A DNA stretch of 64,000 bases from Hansfordia pulvinata (taxonomy: Eukaryota; Ascomycota; Sordariomycetes; Xylariales): assembly GCA_006538405.1 (NCBI GenBank), contig BJKQ01000006.1, forward strand, positions 2,007,001-2,071,000, in the 5' to 3' direction. This document shows positions 36,363 through 48,364 of the stretch, piece by piece; position 1 is the stretch's first letter; every line of letters starts with the position of its first letter. Under the pieces are notes generated by a model that was not told the origin of the DNA, searched no databases, and saw only the letters and a list, made by a program, of their open reading frames with translations. Made by a program: the position numbers and the translations under genes.

Positions 36363-38585
36363 TCAGTTGCCCCCCGGGGTGCCCCCACTGGTACCTTGTG
36401 GCTCAACACCGTGAAAAGCATCGCCAAACGCCGAGTCCTCCATTTCCATGTTGAGGTCGAGGTCGCCGGGCGTGCCACCAAACGAGCCCATGGCCTCGCC
36501 AGCAGTGTCTAGGTCGCCCAAAGAGCCGAAGTCGCCTCCATCAAAGCCGTTGCCGGACCCACCAGCTGGAGTGCCTGTTGCCGACGCCTGCTTGCTGGAG
36601 GCTTCTGGTCCCTTGGAAGCTTGAGCAGAGGCGTCACCTTCGCCCCCCTTTGGCACAACAACCCAGTCCCCACTGCCAGTGCCTTGGTCAGGGGCGCTGG
36701 TGCCAGCTTGGTCACCAGAAGATGTCCCTTCCATGTTGACGTCAGTGGCTTCCGCTGGTTTCTGGGCCATCTCGGCCTGTTTTGTTGCTGGTTCGTTCTG
36801 CGCGGCGGGCGTGCCTGTGTTGGACTGGCCAGCCGAGGCCTGCTGCTGGGAAGTGTTGGCATTGTTTGGGGTCGAGTTCCCAGACAGTCCAGTGTGCATC
36901 TGGTCCAAAAGTCCGGCAGTGGTCCCGCCCATGTCAGTATCGGACTGCGAGCCAGCGTTCGAACCCTGTCGAGAGCCGTTGCTGTTCGCAGGGCCAGCTG
37001 CCGGTACTGCGGTAGCCTCCGGCACAGGTTCAGGGGCGGGTTCTTGGTATCCGCCAGCTTGCATTCGCTTCAAGTCATGAATCATCTCGGCCCTTCTGCC
37101 CAGATGGGCCTCGACTTGGGACACAATGTCATCGACCTTCTTGCTATGGTTTGCGGACCACGCCGCGCCGTCGTCCGAGTCCTCCGCACGAACATCAAGA
37201 GGCAAGCCGTTGATCGGAGAGCCATCCACGGCAGTGCGAAGTTCCTTTTCGGAAACGGTGAAGATGGAGTTCTTCTTGAACTTCTCCATCCCTTTAGCAT
37301 GCTCAGCCTTCATCTTTTCAATCTCAGCATTGGTGGAGTTGATGCGCTCATCAATGCGCTTGCGGAACTCGGCAGCTTGCTCGGGATCCATGTTGGAGCC
37401 CGGTGCTTTGGAAGTTGATTGGGCCACGGCATTGGACCAAGGGGCTTCAAAGATACCGTCAGTCACTGCAGACAGCTCGCCCTTCAGGCCCAGGCCAAGG
37501 TCAGCAAAGCCGATCTGACCCATCCTATAAGGCGAAGAAAGGATCTCCTCCATCCATTCGTGATTCTGCTGGTAGCGCATCAGACTGATTTCGCGAGGTG
37601 TCAGATGGTCAAACATATCACCTCGCCAGACCTCTGCCTCCTCGTCCCAACCACTCTCCAATGGTCCCATGCCAGGCATGGACGCAGCCTGGGCTTGCGA
37701 AGCTTGGCTCGTGCGGGCACGTTTTGAAGGAGGTCCAGCGGCAGGGTGTGGGGGGTATGCCATGTTCTGGGGAACACCGCGATTGGCCGGATACATCGGC
37801 TGTCTCGGAGGTTCCCTGGGCCATCCGATCTGAGGCCAGTTGGCTCGATCGCTGAGAATGAACTCCTTGCGGACAATTTGGCCACAGCGTTGAAGGTAGC
37901 TGCGGGTCTCCAGCATGCGGGGGATGCGCGAATCGCCTTGGATCATGTTGGCGGGAATCGCCTCGTTGTTCTCGACAGGGCCGTAGTGAACGATCCAGAG
38001 GTTGGGGTCGATAAGGGGCGTATTGGGGTTCGTACCACGGGCAGCAGAGAGGCGGAAACGGCGGCGCGAGTGAGTGGCCATCTGCTCCCCGTAAGCGTAA
38101 CCAGCTTTGTGAATGTACATTTCGAGAACCTGTGGGACAGTGTCAGCGAGAGCGGAAGAGGGATGGATGGTTGTAGCCCGTCTGGGCTGGAACGAACGTA
38201 CCACGCCGTTACCGACGTCCTGCTGGAAGAACTGCTCTTGGGGAGGCCAGATATAACCATCCGAAGCAAAATTGATGCCCATCTGGGTGCTGGGCTGCCA
38301 TGTGAGAGAGACTGTGCCGTTGGCGGGGCGGTCCAGGTAGGTCCAGAAGAAGGGGGCCGTGTCGCGGGCAATCTTGGGGGCTTGCATAAGCATCGCGACA
38401 ACCTCTTGAGGCTGGATGTGGGCCTTGGCCGGATATCGATAGGTTGAGATTAGATGGACATGAGGCAGCTAGAAAGGATCAAGCTGGGTCAGTATTTGAA
38501 GCGCATCCGAGAGAGAAGGCACTGGCGTGGAGTGACGTACAAGATCTCTGTGGACCCCGCCACTGGGGTCGTTATGCGCCGACAT
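36363..38585 (-). CDS. ssr4: SWI/SNF and RSC chromatin-remodelling complex subunit Ssr4
   Basis: Minus-strand exons 38585-38541, 38468-38202 and 38129-36363 with two 72-nt introns, both phase 0, encode 692 residues. The N-terminal domain matches the fungal Ssr4 family: VHLISTYRYPA, then APKIARDTAPFFWTYLD, SDGYIWPPQEQ and LEMYIHKAGYAYGEQ. A Lys-Arg-Ala-Arg basic patch follows near residue 275. The middle has a charged helical region with coiled-coil character. The last 250 residues are Gly/Ser/Asn/Gln-rich and probably disordered. In fission yeast Ssr4 is a shared subunit of the nuclear SWI/SNF and RSC remodellers. It is fungal-specific, which supports the assignment of this window. The 15-codon first exon was chosen because it splices in frame to the conserved VHLI segment. 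Confidence 0.9.
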
Positions 38586-39700
38586 GGCTACAGGTGATGG
38601 GAAAGGTAGCGACGTGTGCAAGTGATTGGATGGGAAAGCGAGCGGCGAGGGCGTTGTTGATGGGGCACGATTGCGCGCAGCGTCGTTGATGGGCGTTGAT
38701 GGCGTGGTGTTCTTATCAGGCCAAAAGCCGAGCAGAGCGGTAGAGCGACGCCAAACCAAAAGCGAGCCGAGTCGCGTCGACCTCAAATACGAGTATATGT
38801 AGAGAAAGACTGAGTGGTTGCTGGGCGGGGTTGGGCGCGCGGCCGAGTTGGGGAGCAGAGGCGTTGATGAGGGCCGAGGGTGGTGAGGGTGGATGGCGCG
38901 CCGCAAGAGAGCCGCGGGTGAGCGATGGTAGATTTCGCAACTTGACAGAGTCGCGCACCTGCCTCGCGACAAGCTCCAGCCATATGCAGCACCTGCAGTG
39001 CAATGCAATGCGCCTGCCAACATTGAACACTGAACCAACTGAATCAGACTTCTAAGTATAGGTACTTGGCGTTCGCGCACAAGGCGCTTCGTAAAAGTCG
39101 CGACATGGTAACGGTACCTGGACCCGGAATCCACACTGGACTGCATCAACCAATCATCATGGGACTCGACGCGAGGTAGAGCGCAAGGGGCTGTGGCTCA
39201 GGCGTGTGGCTGCGCACTAATGACGATACATTCACTCTATGCTCGCTGGGTAAGGGACCTGAATCGAAGCCAACTTGATACCTAGAATCACACAGCACGG
39301 AGTCGGCTCAGCGAGCGTGCATAGGTGTCACACAAACAGCTTCTGTTTCCCATCCCGTGCAGAGACGCCTCGCCATCTTACTGGAGAGAGTAGTGGCGAG
39401 CCTGTCCGAGGAGATTCCCGTCACCAGCCAGCGTTCATCTCATAACGGGCAGCTGTCTGCTTCACCATCCGTGTCGCGTCTACGAGGATCACTTGCGGCC
39501 TGGGGTCACTCCCGACGCCTTTCTTCGTTTAATTCAATTGATTCATCTGGGTCTATCGTGAGAAAAGAACAAACTCCCCCCAGTCACACGTCATACTCGT
39601 GGTTTCGTGTCGGCAGCTCTTCCAAATCCGGCACTGTGAATAGATCGTGCATGTCCCATGCGGACACTTGATTATTTTTTTGGTCTTTTTCACTTTCCCT
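38586..39700. other. Region between Ssr4 start and 6PGD stop
   Basis: It should contain the Ssr4 promoter and the 6PGD 3' UTR, both genes being on the minus strand. A TACGAGTA word lies at about 38789. No other gene is seen. Confidence 0.65.
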
Positions 39701-42074
39701 CTATGCCTGGTAGGTCGAGGCGGAGATGTTGCCTCCACGACCAGTCCAGTTGACGTGAGTGAAAGCACCCTCGGGGAACTTCTCGCTGGCGTGCTCGGGC
39801 TTGATCTGGAAAGTGTGGGCGCCGAAGTAGTCACGCTGGGCCTGCAGGAGGTTGGCAGGCAGGTCCTTGGTGCGGTAGCCGTCGAACCACGACAGGGCGG
39901 TCGAGAAGGCCGGGGTCGGGATACCCAGCTGGGCCGTCTTGGCGATGACCTCTCTCCAGCCGGGCTGGGCCTTGTGGATGGCCTTGTTGAAGAAGTCGTC
40001 GAACAGCAGGTTCTCCAGGTCGGGGTTGTTGCGGTACGCCGCAGTGATGTCCTTGAGGAACACCGAGCGGATGATGCAGCCACCTCTCCACATCAGGGCG
40101 ATGGAGGGCTTGTTGAGCTTCCAGTTGTACTCGCGGGCGGCCTTGATAGGAACGCGCCGGTTAGCAGTCTGTTCAAAGCAAAGTTCCCACAAGGGACACG
40201 ACACTTACCTCCTGCATCAGCATGAAGCCCTGGGCGTAGGAGATGATCTTGGAGGCGTAGAGGGCCTGCTCAAGGTCCTCGAGGAACTGGGCCTTGTCGC
40301 CGTCGAAAGTCTTGACGCGGCTCTCGAACTGGAGCTTGGTGGAAGCCAGGGTACGCTCCTGCTTGAGCGCAGACAGGCAGCGGGACAGGACAGACTCGGC
40401 GATCAGGGTGACGGGCATGCCGAGGTCGAGAGCGTTGATGGCGGTCCACTTGCCAGTGCCCTTCTGGCCGGCGGTGTCGAGGATCTTCTCGACCAGGGGC
40501 TTTCCGTCGTCGTCCGTGTAGTACATGATGTCACGGGTGATCTCGATGAGGAAAGAGTCCAAGACGCCCTTGTTCCACTGAGCGAAGACGTCGCCCATCT
40601 CCTTGTTGGACATGCCCAGGCCACGCTTCATGATGTCGTAGGCCTGACGGGGGATTTTGGGTCAGCCAGGTGTTTATTGGCGGGCGCTGTGGACAGGAGC
40701 TGGGGGCGTCGGGGATCCAGGGACTTACCTCGCAGATCAGCTGCATGTCACCGTACTCGATACCGTTGTGAACCATCTTGACGTAGTGGCCGGCACCCTC
40801 GTCACCAACCCACTCGCAGCAGGGCTCGTCGCCGCTCTTGGCAGAGATGCCCTGGAAGATGTCCTTGATGTGGGGCCAGGCCTCCTCGTTGCCACCGGGC
40901 ATGATGGAGGGGCCGTAGCGGGCACCCTCCTCGCCACCAGAGACACCGGAGCCGACGAAGCGGATGCCCTTGGTGTTGAGGTACTGGGTGCGGCGGTTGG
41001 AGTCGGGGTAGTGAGAGTTACCACCGTCGATGATGATGTCGCCGGCCTCGAGCAGGGGCAGCAGAGCCTCGATCCAGCCGTCGACGGCTTTGCCGGCCTG
41101 CACCAGGAGCATGATGCGGCGGGGGCTCTTGAGCTTGGAGATGAACTCCTCGTTGGAGTGGGCGCCAACAATGGACTTGCCCTTGGCCTCGTTCTCCAGG
41201 AAGTGGTCAACCTTGGAGACAGTGCGGTTGTAGGCACAGATGGTGAAGCCGTGGTCGGCCATGTTCAGAATCAGGTTCTGGCCCCTGTGGAACATGTGAG
41301 CAATGCCCATTGGGCTGCGGATGGGACTCGAGGGGCGTTGAACATGACTTACATGACGGCCAGACCGATGAGGCCCAGATCAGCACTTTAGGATTGGTTA
41401 GCAGCTGTCGATGCCATTTTCTGGTCTGAGCAACGAGACGACAACGACCCAGAATGAGGGAGGGGAGTGAACGAGAAGGGCAGCTCGCCTGGGTGCCCCA
41501 AAGGAGCCGGTGAGATTGGCGAGGCGGGCTCTGGCACCCAGCGAGAAAATTCAGTGAATGCATGATAAATCAAATGGGCGTGGGCGAACGGGGGTGAGCG
41601 GAGCCGGTTGCTGGGAAGAAGGCATGGCAGTACGACACAGCATGTGATTGCATACAGGAGAGCCCATACAGACCGGGGAAAAGAAAGAAAAAAGGAAGGC
41701 ATGGAAGAAGAAGAAGGGGGCGTGTTGGAGGGCGGGGATGAGGGGCAGATGTGATGACGTTGGACGACGTGAATACGTGTAGCAGGGACGAGACCGTGAT
41801 CCTTGATCGCATCGCAGACGGTGCAGACTGTAGAGTGCAGCGCGTGCTGGATCGGACAACGAGCGGGAGCGTGTTCGCGGACCTGAGGGGGGATGCGAAC
41901 GGGACTGCGGAACGGAACGTGGTGTAGTTGTGACGAACGGTGGTTGTGACGAACGGCGGGGTGGTGGGGTAACGGCGGCGCAGGAATTGCGCGCGCAACG
42001 CGAGGAGGGGCAGCGCAGAGCGGCAGCGGACGGAGGGGAGGAAAGGGGTAGAGGACTTACACTGCGCCAGACAT
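39701..42074 (-). CDS. gndA: 6-phosphogluconate dehydrogenase, decarboxylating
   Basis: Five minus-strand exons, 42074-42061, 41385-41353, 41284-40729, 40643-40209 and 40141-39701, encode 492 residues, the normal family length. The first exon is only 14 nt and is followed by a 675-nt intron; the others are 68, 85 and 67 nt. The NADP-binding start [11 protein letters not shown] is at 9-19. The substrate loop [19 protein letters not shown] has Ser131-Gly-Gly. The catalytic region [17 protein letters not shown] has Lys185, Asn189 and Glu192. The C-terminal part has [14 protein letters not shown] and the tail [13 protein letters not shown]. The enzyme makes ribulose 5-phosphate, CO2 and NADPH in the oxidative pentose phosphate pathway, in the cytosol. 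For the last intron the acceptor ATCAAG was preferred over a nearer AACAG because it gives the conserved MQE-AAREY junction and follows a GCTAAC branch site. Confidence 0.96.
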
Positions 42075-45000
42075 GATGGGCAAGCAAGCGTTGGTCGTTG
42101 TCGAACGAGGTGAGTCTCGAGGGGTTCTGCGAGGCGAGGTCTGAGGGCTCGTGTGAGGAGGAGGACACGAGTGGCACAGGCGAGGGTGAGGAGGGTGGAA
42201 GGTGGGAAGTTGGGGGGCGGTGGTGGCAGCGGGAAGAAGAGGGAAAATGCGGGTTACGTCCAAGAAGTAATGGAAGTGAGGTAAGGTACCGTAGCCTGTA
42301 CTTTTTTCTCCATGTACGGACGGGAGGTGGTACGTACGAGTGAGCACTGGACGGACGCCCGTCGGGTAGGTGGTATGTATGCTGGATGGAGATTTGGAGG
42401 GGCAACGAGGGGCCGCCAGCAGCCAGCCCACACCCACCGACGAGCCCCCCGTCGGGTCTCCGGCCGGCGGGAAGGCTGGGCTGTCTACCGTGCACCACCC
42501 CTCTCTCTTTCTCTATTATAACTGCAGTCTACTCGTACACGCACCGATCGCCGGGTTTGCGTGGCCTTTCATGCTGCTGAGCATCCCACGCTGGGCTGGC
42601 CAGCTGACGTCGCCGCGGTATCCGTTGAACCCGTCGTGCTTCCAGCCAGCCGGCTCTACTCGTATGAGGGGGTGATGTGCTGCCGCCCTCCGAGTACTCG
42701 TACATACCTTAAGTATTTACGCGGCTTATTCATGCGCCTGGATGCATGCCTCCCCACGATGGTACCCCTCCCCAGGTGTCGTGCAAACCGGGCGGCCTTC
42801 GTCCTTTTTTTCTCCCTCAACGGAGACTGACGCCCGGTAGCGTTGGGACCGAGACGAGAAAGGGTGACACTAAAAGCGATGGGAATCCCGTTCTCGCTCC
42901 CCTCGGCGGGGCTCCCTCGCAACTCTGGCCCGGGCGTGTGGCCAATAACGTCCATGGGGCGGCCGGGTAGATCGAGATAGCTGGTGGGCGAACGCCCCCG
43001 ACCCATGGCATGGCGGATGCGCATGGCTTCGATTGGAGCTGCCTCGAAACCGCGCAGTCGGCCCTTTGGCCGCTCGCCGAGTTCATGCCCGCGCCGCGAC
43101 GTTGAGCCGCGCGACCTGCCAACACACCTCGCCTGCTTCTCTTGCTGGCCGGATCGCTCGGCCGAGCTTTATCCCGCCACGCGAGAGCGCCTGCGCTTTC
43201 CAGCAGGCCGTGCCGGCGCAGCTCGCGACCATCGCCCAGTCGTGAGGTTGGCAGCCTGGGCAGGAGGATCGCATGTCTTCTGCGCGACGGTATCTGTTCT
43301 GAGATGGTCGAATCCAGACGCCGGCTCCCCGGCTGCGCATCTCGGCCGTTCACTCCTGTTGTGGCTCGGCTTCTCGGAGCGTTTGCAGCGTTGGCGGGGT
43401 CTTCTCTCAGCAATTCCCAATACGCAGCCGTGCAACCTTTCGACAGAGCCCCGCGTCCCAATGCCATCAATGTCTCGCCGGCACAGACACACATTGCGCA
43501 GCGCCGGAAGCCGGAGCAAAACGGATGCGCTGCATGCAGGTATATTCAACGACCAAGCGGGTCGCCTAGGCCAAGGCTGCCTCGCCAACCAATCACTTGC
43601 AGAGGACACGCCTCGTTTTATTTGTTTCGCTACTGTGCCGCTGGCAGATGTGTTTGCGTCGCGGAGCATCGCCTTGCTCAGACCTGGCCGCGGCATACGA
43701 GCACTCGTCGTTCGCGTGCATCCCTGACCGAAAGATTGTATCGAGCCCTGTTGGACAGCGGGTGCTGGCGAGGTCCGAGCCTCAGAAGATACGATACCTG
43801 CTGGGCCTGGGTGGGCTTGGGTGAAGACGCGCGGACCCGAGGGATTTCGGCGGAAAGCCATATCATATGTTGAGGATCGCCCAAGTGATGGTGCCTCACA
43901 GCCCCAGCGTTCGGCGACACGCGCCATACGCGCGTGATGAGGCTGGCCACTGCAACGGGCATTGACCACGGCCATGGAGAAGTGAGTCGGCGGTCTCACT
44001 TTATGTGAAGAGAGGGTCGGAAATGTCGCGCGCCAACGGATCGAGAAAATGTCGCATTGCGGCGGATGGGAGGACCGGAAAGCCCCGCCATGCAGGGAGC
44101 CCACCTTGATGACAGCAGAGTGGGTTGTTTGGCGGGGCAGAAATGAGCGGCATTTCCGTCGAGGCCGGATGCCCGCTTATGACGCAAATCCGACCCAGCA
44201 GCACCTGCACGGCATGCCGTGCTAAAAAGCCAAACCAACCCGCGATCGTCCTGCCAGCAGCTGCAAGGCTGTGGTGCCACGACTTGCGCGGGCTGTAGTC
44301 GTAGCCAGGTTCGTGGGCGAGCGAGTTTGTAAGCCGACCTGGTCCTCGCGACGGCAGCGCGCCGCGGGCTTCGAGTCAAACCTTGTCATGGTAGACGCCG
44401 ACAGACTGGAAGCCAAGATGCTCGCACTGGCGAGACGCCCAAGCGGGGGTAGGGTCGATCGCAAGTCGGAAGCCGGAAACAGCTAGATGCCATCATCCAG
44501 GCCCGCCACAGCAGCAATTCTCTGCGCAATCGTCCGCGTCTGGAGGGGTTGCTTTTCCGCCTCGAATTTGGGGCAAGATTGCCGACGAGTAGATGCTTTC
44601 TAGGCGCGGCCCAAGGTCACGTTGACACTGTTGTGGGTGTGCGCCGGTCGCTTCAGGTGTTGGGTGTCCGATTTGCGGAAAAATCGCCGAAGAAGGATAG
44701 TGGTGCCTCAGCCGAGACGTCGAAGGCTGTGATAGTGGGCTCCCGATGCGAAAATCGACCCAGGGGCAGATTCGGTGCCAACGGGGCAGATTCTGCCCAT
44801 GGTTGACGGGCGCTGGAAGATATCAGTGCAAAATGACACGCCGCTGTCTTGTGACCAAGTCGGACAAGGAGGTCGAGTCTGCCCGTTCTATGTCATTCCC
44901 GTATACACCGCCCGTGATACGCACCAGATAATAGTCAAAGGTAGGGCGGTAATGAAGTCGAGACGTCAGTTGTTCAAGCTAGAGATCATCACGGGCGTGG

Positions 45001-45522
45001 ACTGCGCAGCCTTGCAAGGCATCACACCTGCGTCCATTGGTGCTGCCATCCATGGATGCCCGTCGCGACTGCCCCAAGGCGCGTAGAGGCCCCAGTTCGT
45101 ACATTGTACCTGCCAGCGGCTGGGCTTTGCCGAGGGGATACAACGATACCTCGGGACATACTACTCGTACCCCAATCCATCACTTGGCTGCCAGCTGCCG
45201 CTCTTGGAAGCGTGCCCGGGCGCGGCCTCGAACTGCAGGCAAGGGCTGCGGCGCAGGCTTACGAGTATCAGCCTGACATCACGTCGATCAGCGCCATCTC
45301 ACGCAACGTTCACCACCCATCGCGACCGTCACCCTCACATCGCTTCCACACGTGCAGCAGCATCTTGGTCAAGCGACGCAGATATAGCCATAGACTTACC
45401 CAGACCGCGCGACACGCCTCCCGATACAGACAGCGACGCCCTTGGCTTTGGCCCAGGCTCGTAGGTACGTGCTGAATCCGAACCAGACGACCTCCTCCTT
45501 CGGGCGCACATCAATTTATATC
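42075..45522. other. Divergent intergenic region, no recognisable gene
   Basis: 3.4 kb between 6PGD and the RNA-binding protein gene. Long overlapping frames on both strands at about 42.8-44.1 kb reach 311 codons but have unbiased third positions, no motifs and no preferred frame. ACTCGTA/TACGAGT words occur at about 42531, 42660, 42694, 45163 and 45261. Confidence 0.6.
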
Positions 45523-46662
45523 ATGTCCTATCCGCCACCTCCAGGCTCCAACTCGTCTCTGCCGCCGAGACCTCCGCCCTCCCGCGTCTCCGGCTTCAAG
45601 CCCGCGTTCTCGTCTGCCCCCGCCCAGTCCCAGAGCCCCGCCGGCTCGGCTCCGTACGCCGCACCGCCCTCTTACGCCGGTCCCGCCGCACCAGGCTATG
45701 CCGCTGGCCCTCAGCCTCCCGCCGCCCAGTATGGCGCCAATTCTTCTTACCAGGCACATCCCCAGCACGGTGCTTCGGCGCCCCTGAACGCGGCCGCATA
45801 CTCGCAGTCAGCGGCCTCTGCATCCTACCAATATAATCAGCCGTCCTACTACGGGGCACAGCCCGACGCCAGCTCGTCATACGCCGCCGCACCCCAGATC
45901 AGGAACCCCTTTCCCGTGCCGGGCCAGGCTCCCAAGAACGATGATTACGACCCGGACATGGCTGCTCAAATCGCCCAATGGCAGAGCGCGTACTCGAGGG
46001 ACCCCAAAGACGCCGCCGCCAACAGCACCGCGGCTAGGGCAGGCGCTGCACCCGGAGCAGCTGCGAACCCCTACGGAACGTACTCGGCCGACCCGGCCAA
46101 GGCGCCAGAAGCCAGCGACGCGCCCACCGACAGGAAGAAGACAGTTGTGCGCCAGGGTGGTGGGCAGAAATGGACCGACGACTCTCTGCTGGAGTGGGAC
46201 CCGTCTCATCTGCGCCTGTTTGTGGGTAATCTTGCGGGCGAGACGACCGACGAGTCTCTTTACAAGGCCTTCTCCCGGTGGAAATCGCTGTCCAAGGCCC
46301 GTGTCATTCGCGACAAGGTCACAACCAAATCCAAGGCGTACGGCTTTGTTGCCTTCAGCGACCCCGATGACTACTTCCAGGCTGCCAAGGAGATGAATGG
46401 CAAGTACATCCAGAGTCACCCCGTCGTTGTGCGCAAGGCCAATACCGAGATCAAGCCGACAAATGTCAAGGACAAGCACGGCGGTGGCAAGTGGAACAAC
46501 AAGAACAAAAACAAGAACAAAAACAACCAGAACCGTAGCGGCAACGGCAGCGGTAATGGTGGCCGACGAGAGGACAACCATGAAGCGAACCTGGGGCCAC
46601 GCGGGTCTGGCGTCACCAAGCCAGGGCAGAAGACCAAAGGTGGCTTGAAGCTGCTGGGCTGA
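45523..46662 (+). CDS. RNA-binding protein with one RRM, RBM42-like
   Basis: An intronless frame of 379 residues. The ATG at 45523 starts MSYPPPPGSNSSLPPRPPP; the frame stays open upstream but without better starts. Residues 1-200 are Pro/Ala/Gln/Tyr-rich and disordered. A WDPSHLRLFVGNL lead-in opens the RRM at about 230-307, with RNP2 as LFVGNL (232-237) and RNP1 as KAYGFVAF (271-278). The RRM is followed by MNGKYIQSHPVVVRKA. The lead-in and the KARVIRDKVTTKSKAYGF stretch resemble RBM42, a spliceosome-associated protein in animals. The tail is an Asn/Lys-rich, then Gly/Arg-rich basic segment ending GGLKLLG. It probably binds pre-mRNA or mRNA. Assignment to the RBM42 group is by RRM pattern only. 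Confidence 0.88.
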   Translation: MSYPPPPGSNSSLPPRPPPSRVSGFKPAFSSAPAQSQSPAGSAPYAAPPSYAGPAAPGYAAGPQPPAAQYGANSSYQAHPQHGASAPLNAAAYSQSAASASYQYNQPSYYGAQPDASSSYAAAPQIRNPFPVPGQAPKNDDYDPDMAAQIAQWQSAYSRDPKDAAANSTAARAGAAPGAAANPYGTYSADPAKAPEASDAPTDRKKTVVRQGGGQKWTDDSLLEWDPSHLRLFVGNLAGETTDESLYKAFSRWKSLSKARVIRDKVTTKSKAYGFVAFSDPDDYFQAAKEMNGKYIQSHPVVVRKANTEIKPTNVKDKHGGGKWNNKNKNKNKNNQNRSGNGSGNGGRREDNHEANLGPRGSGVTKPGQKTKGGLKLLG

Positions 46663-47370
46663 CCTCGCCAACTCGCCAACCGTTCTATTTTGTTGTTCCC
46701 TGGCGGCCACAGCTTTTCTACATGTTTCTCCTGGTGTCTGCACAGGTACTTGCGCGGTTGGGGTTTCCTTTCCGGTACCGGCGATATTCTGCTTTCTTGC
46801 CCGCGCGCACATAGCATACCCATTCAATCCCAAGTAGTTCTGATAGCAAACGGCCACACGTGACCCGCCCGCAAGGTGTGTGTAGCGCAACTCGGCAAAC
46901 AGTCTCGCGGTAGACGTATTGTCGCTTGGACGCCTCAGATATGCCGACGCCCGTACTGGGTCCAGTCGGCGTTGTATCTCAGCTTCGCTTCGCGACGTGG
47001 TCTAGTCACCGTAATTGATGCAGTAGCCAGCGAATGTTTCGTTCCCTTGTGCTGTTCACCTGTTTACCGTTGAATGACAGTACCTACCTAGTCAACAGGC
47101 GCATTGAGGGGTTCGTCTGGTCAATTTTGCGTAGCAGGTTTTCACTCTTCGTTCTCTCTCAGCTGGTGCCAACGTTCTTTGCCGTCTGCAGCCCAGGCGT
47201 AACACGTCGTACACCACACGCAGTGTCATGTCTTGGGTTCTTGGCGTCCAGCGCCCTCTGCCTTCCGGCCATGGTCGAAGCACCCGGGGCAGTCTTGCCG
47301 TCTCTTTCGCCATTTGTCTCTCCTTCCAACCCGCCCGACGTACGCTGCCTGGCGGGCACTCACTCAATGT

Positions 47371-47412
47371 AGACCTTTCTTCTTCTTCTTCTTCTTCTTC
47401 TTCTTCTTCTTC
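47371..47412. repeat. CTT microsatellite
   Basis: About fourteen TTC units on the plus strand, in intergenic DNA. Confidence 0.85.
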
Positions 47413-47776
47413 TCACCAGGCTGAAAAGGGTGACCTTTAATGGGGTGATAACGTGGTCTGACAGGTGAGCCGCGTATAGAGGCAAGAGGAGCAAGGCAGC
47501 TCTCAGTGCGCCAAGTGGGGGACACGGAGCAAGAACGAGCGAGATGGCAGGCGTTGAGAGTGCGAAAAGAGAGACTATGTGTTTGTGTATTGGCTCTGAA
47601 TATGGCTTTCTATGGCAATCTGCGCTTCGAGTGTCTCAGCGAAAGGGCGGGCGACGTCCCTTCTGGAACGCCGCGGTTCTGCTTCCAGCTTCTATGATAG
47701 TGTATGCCCCTTTTTTCCCCCGTTTATTCTATACCTCAGATATCTAAGCTTCTTCCCCCTCCAGTTAATTCACACA

Positions 47777-47798
47777 CCCCCCCCCCCCCCCCCCCCCC
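47777..47798. repeat. 22-base poly-C tract
   Basis: It lies about 60 bp beyond the stop codon of the minus-strand gene ending at 47857, so it may be in that gene's 3' UTR as poly-G. Confidence 0.85.
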
Positions 47799-47856
47799 GG
47801 GGGCCGGGTAATGCCCCCTTCGGTCCAGCATCGGAAAAAGCTCTATTGCCTTTCAC

Positions 47857-48150
47857 CTACGAAATGATCTTGTAGTGGGAAGCGGAGCGGGGGAAGAGGA
47901 CGCGGTCGTCGTCGCTGTCCCACTCGTGCTTAAAGGGCCTCGCGCCCTGGAACTTGAACGAGAGCCTCTCGTTGGCCGTCGACGTGAAGCGCATCTCGGC
48001 GGCCGCGCGCGGGGTCCTGTCCGATATGCCGTCCGCCTCGGTGAAGGTCTTGATCAGGGTCCCGTCCTCGTCCCAGAGCTGGAGGGTCCAGTCGGCCGCG
48101 GCCAGGCCTCCGAGGGCGCAGCCGAGGACGAGGTATCGCAGGGAAACCAT
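47857..48150 (-). CDS. Small secreted protein, 97 residues, cysteine-free after the signal
   Basis: A single-exon gene. The open frame extends upstream to about 48444, but the ATG at 48150 starts an unambiguous signal peptide (MVSLRYLVLGCALGGLAAA). The mature 78 residues alternate hydrophobic and polar positions (WTLQLWDEDGTLIKTF, RLSFKFQGARPF), which suggests a small beta-sandwich. They contain no cysteine, unlike the other secreted proteins nearby. An Asp-rich stretch (DSDDD) precedes the C-terminal segment. The family is unknown. TATAAA lies about 210 bp upstream. Third positions are strongly C/G within the gene and less so upstream, which supports the chosen start. Confidence 0.7.
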   Translation of the reverse strand: MVSLRYLVLGCALGGLAAADWTLQLWDEDGTLIKTFTEADGISDRTPRAAAEMRFTSTANERLSFKFQGARPFKHEWDSDDDRVLFPRSASHYKIIS

Positions 48151-48358
48151 CTTAGACCTTCGGAAAAGGGGGTGGTGGTGGTGAGGAGAGACGGTGGTCT
48201 TGGTGAGAGGGAGGTAGAGGGGGGTTTCGCAAGGTTTACTTGGTTCGTGGGAATCGATCTGTGCTTTGGAAATGAGAGAGAGTCTGCTGTGATGAGGATG
48301 CTGAGATGATGGGATGGTATTCTCCAGAACCAGGAGAAGCGAGCTGCCTGCCGTGCTC

Positions 48359-48364
48359 TTTATA
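48359..48364 (-). promoter_or_regulatory. TATA box of the 97-residue secreted-protein gene
   Basis: TATAAA on the minus strand, about 210 bp before the ATG at 48150. This implies a leader of roughly 180 nt. Confidence 0.5.

Larger units (their letters stand above)
46663..47856. other. Convergent intergenic region
   Basis: Between the RRM gene and the 97-residue secreted protein on the opposite strand. It holds a CTT tract (about 47371-47412) and a 22-base poly-C (47777-47798). No gene is seen. Confidence 0.65.

Noticed and set aside
40169..40208. A 40-nt intron in the 6PGD gene ending at AACAG
   Set aside because: It would insert nine residues before the conserved AAREYNW. The acceptor 27 bases further on, after a GCTAAC branch site, restores the normal protein.
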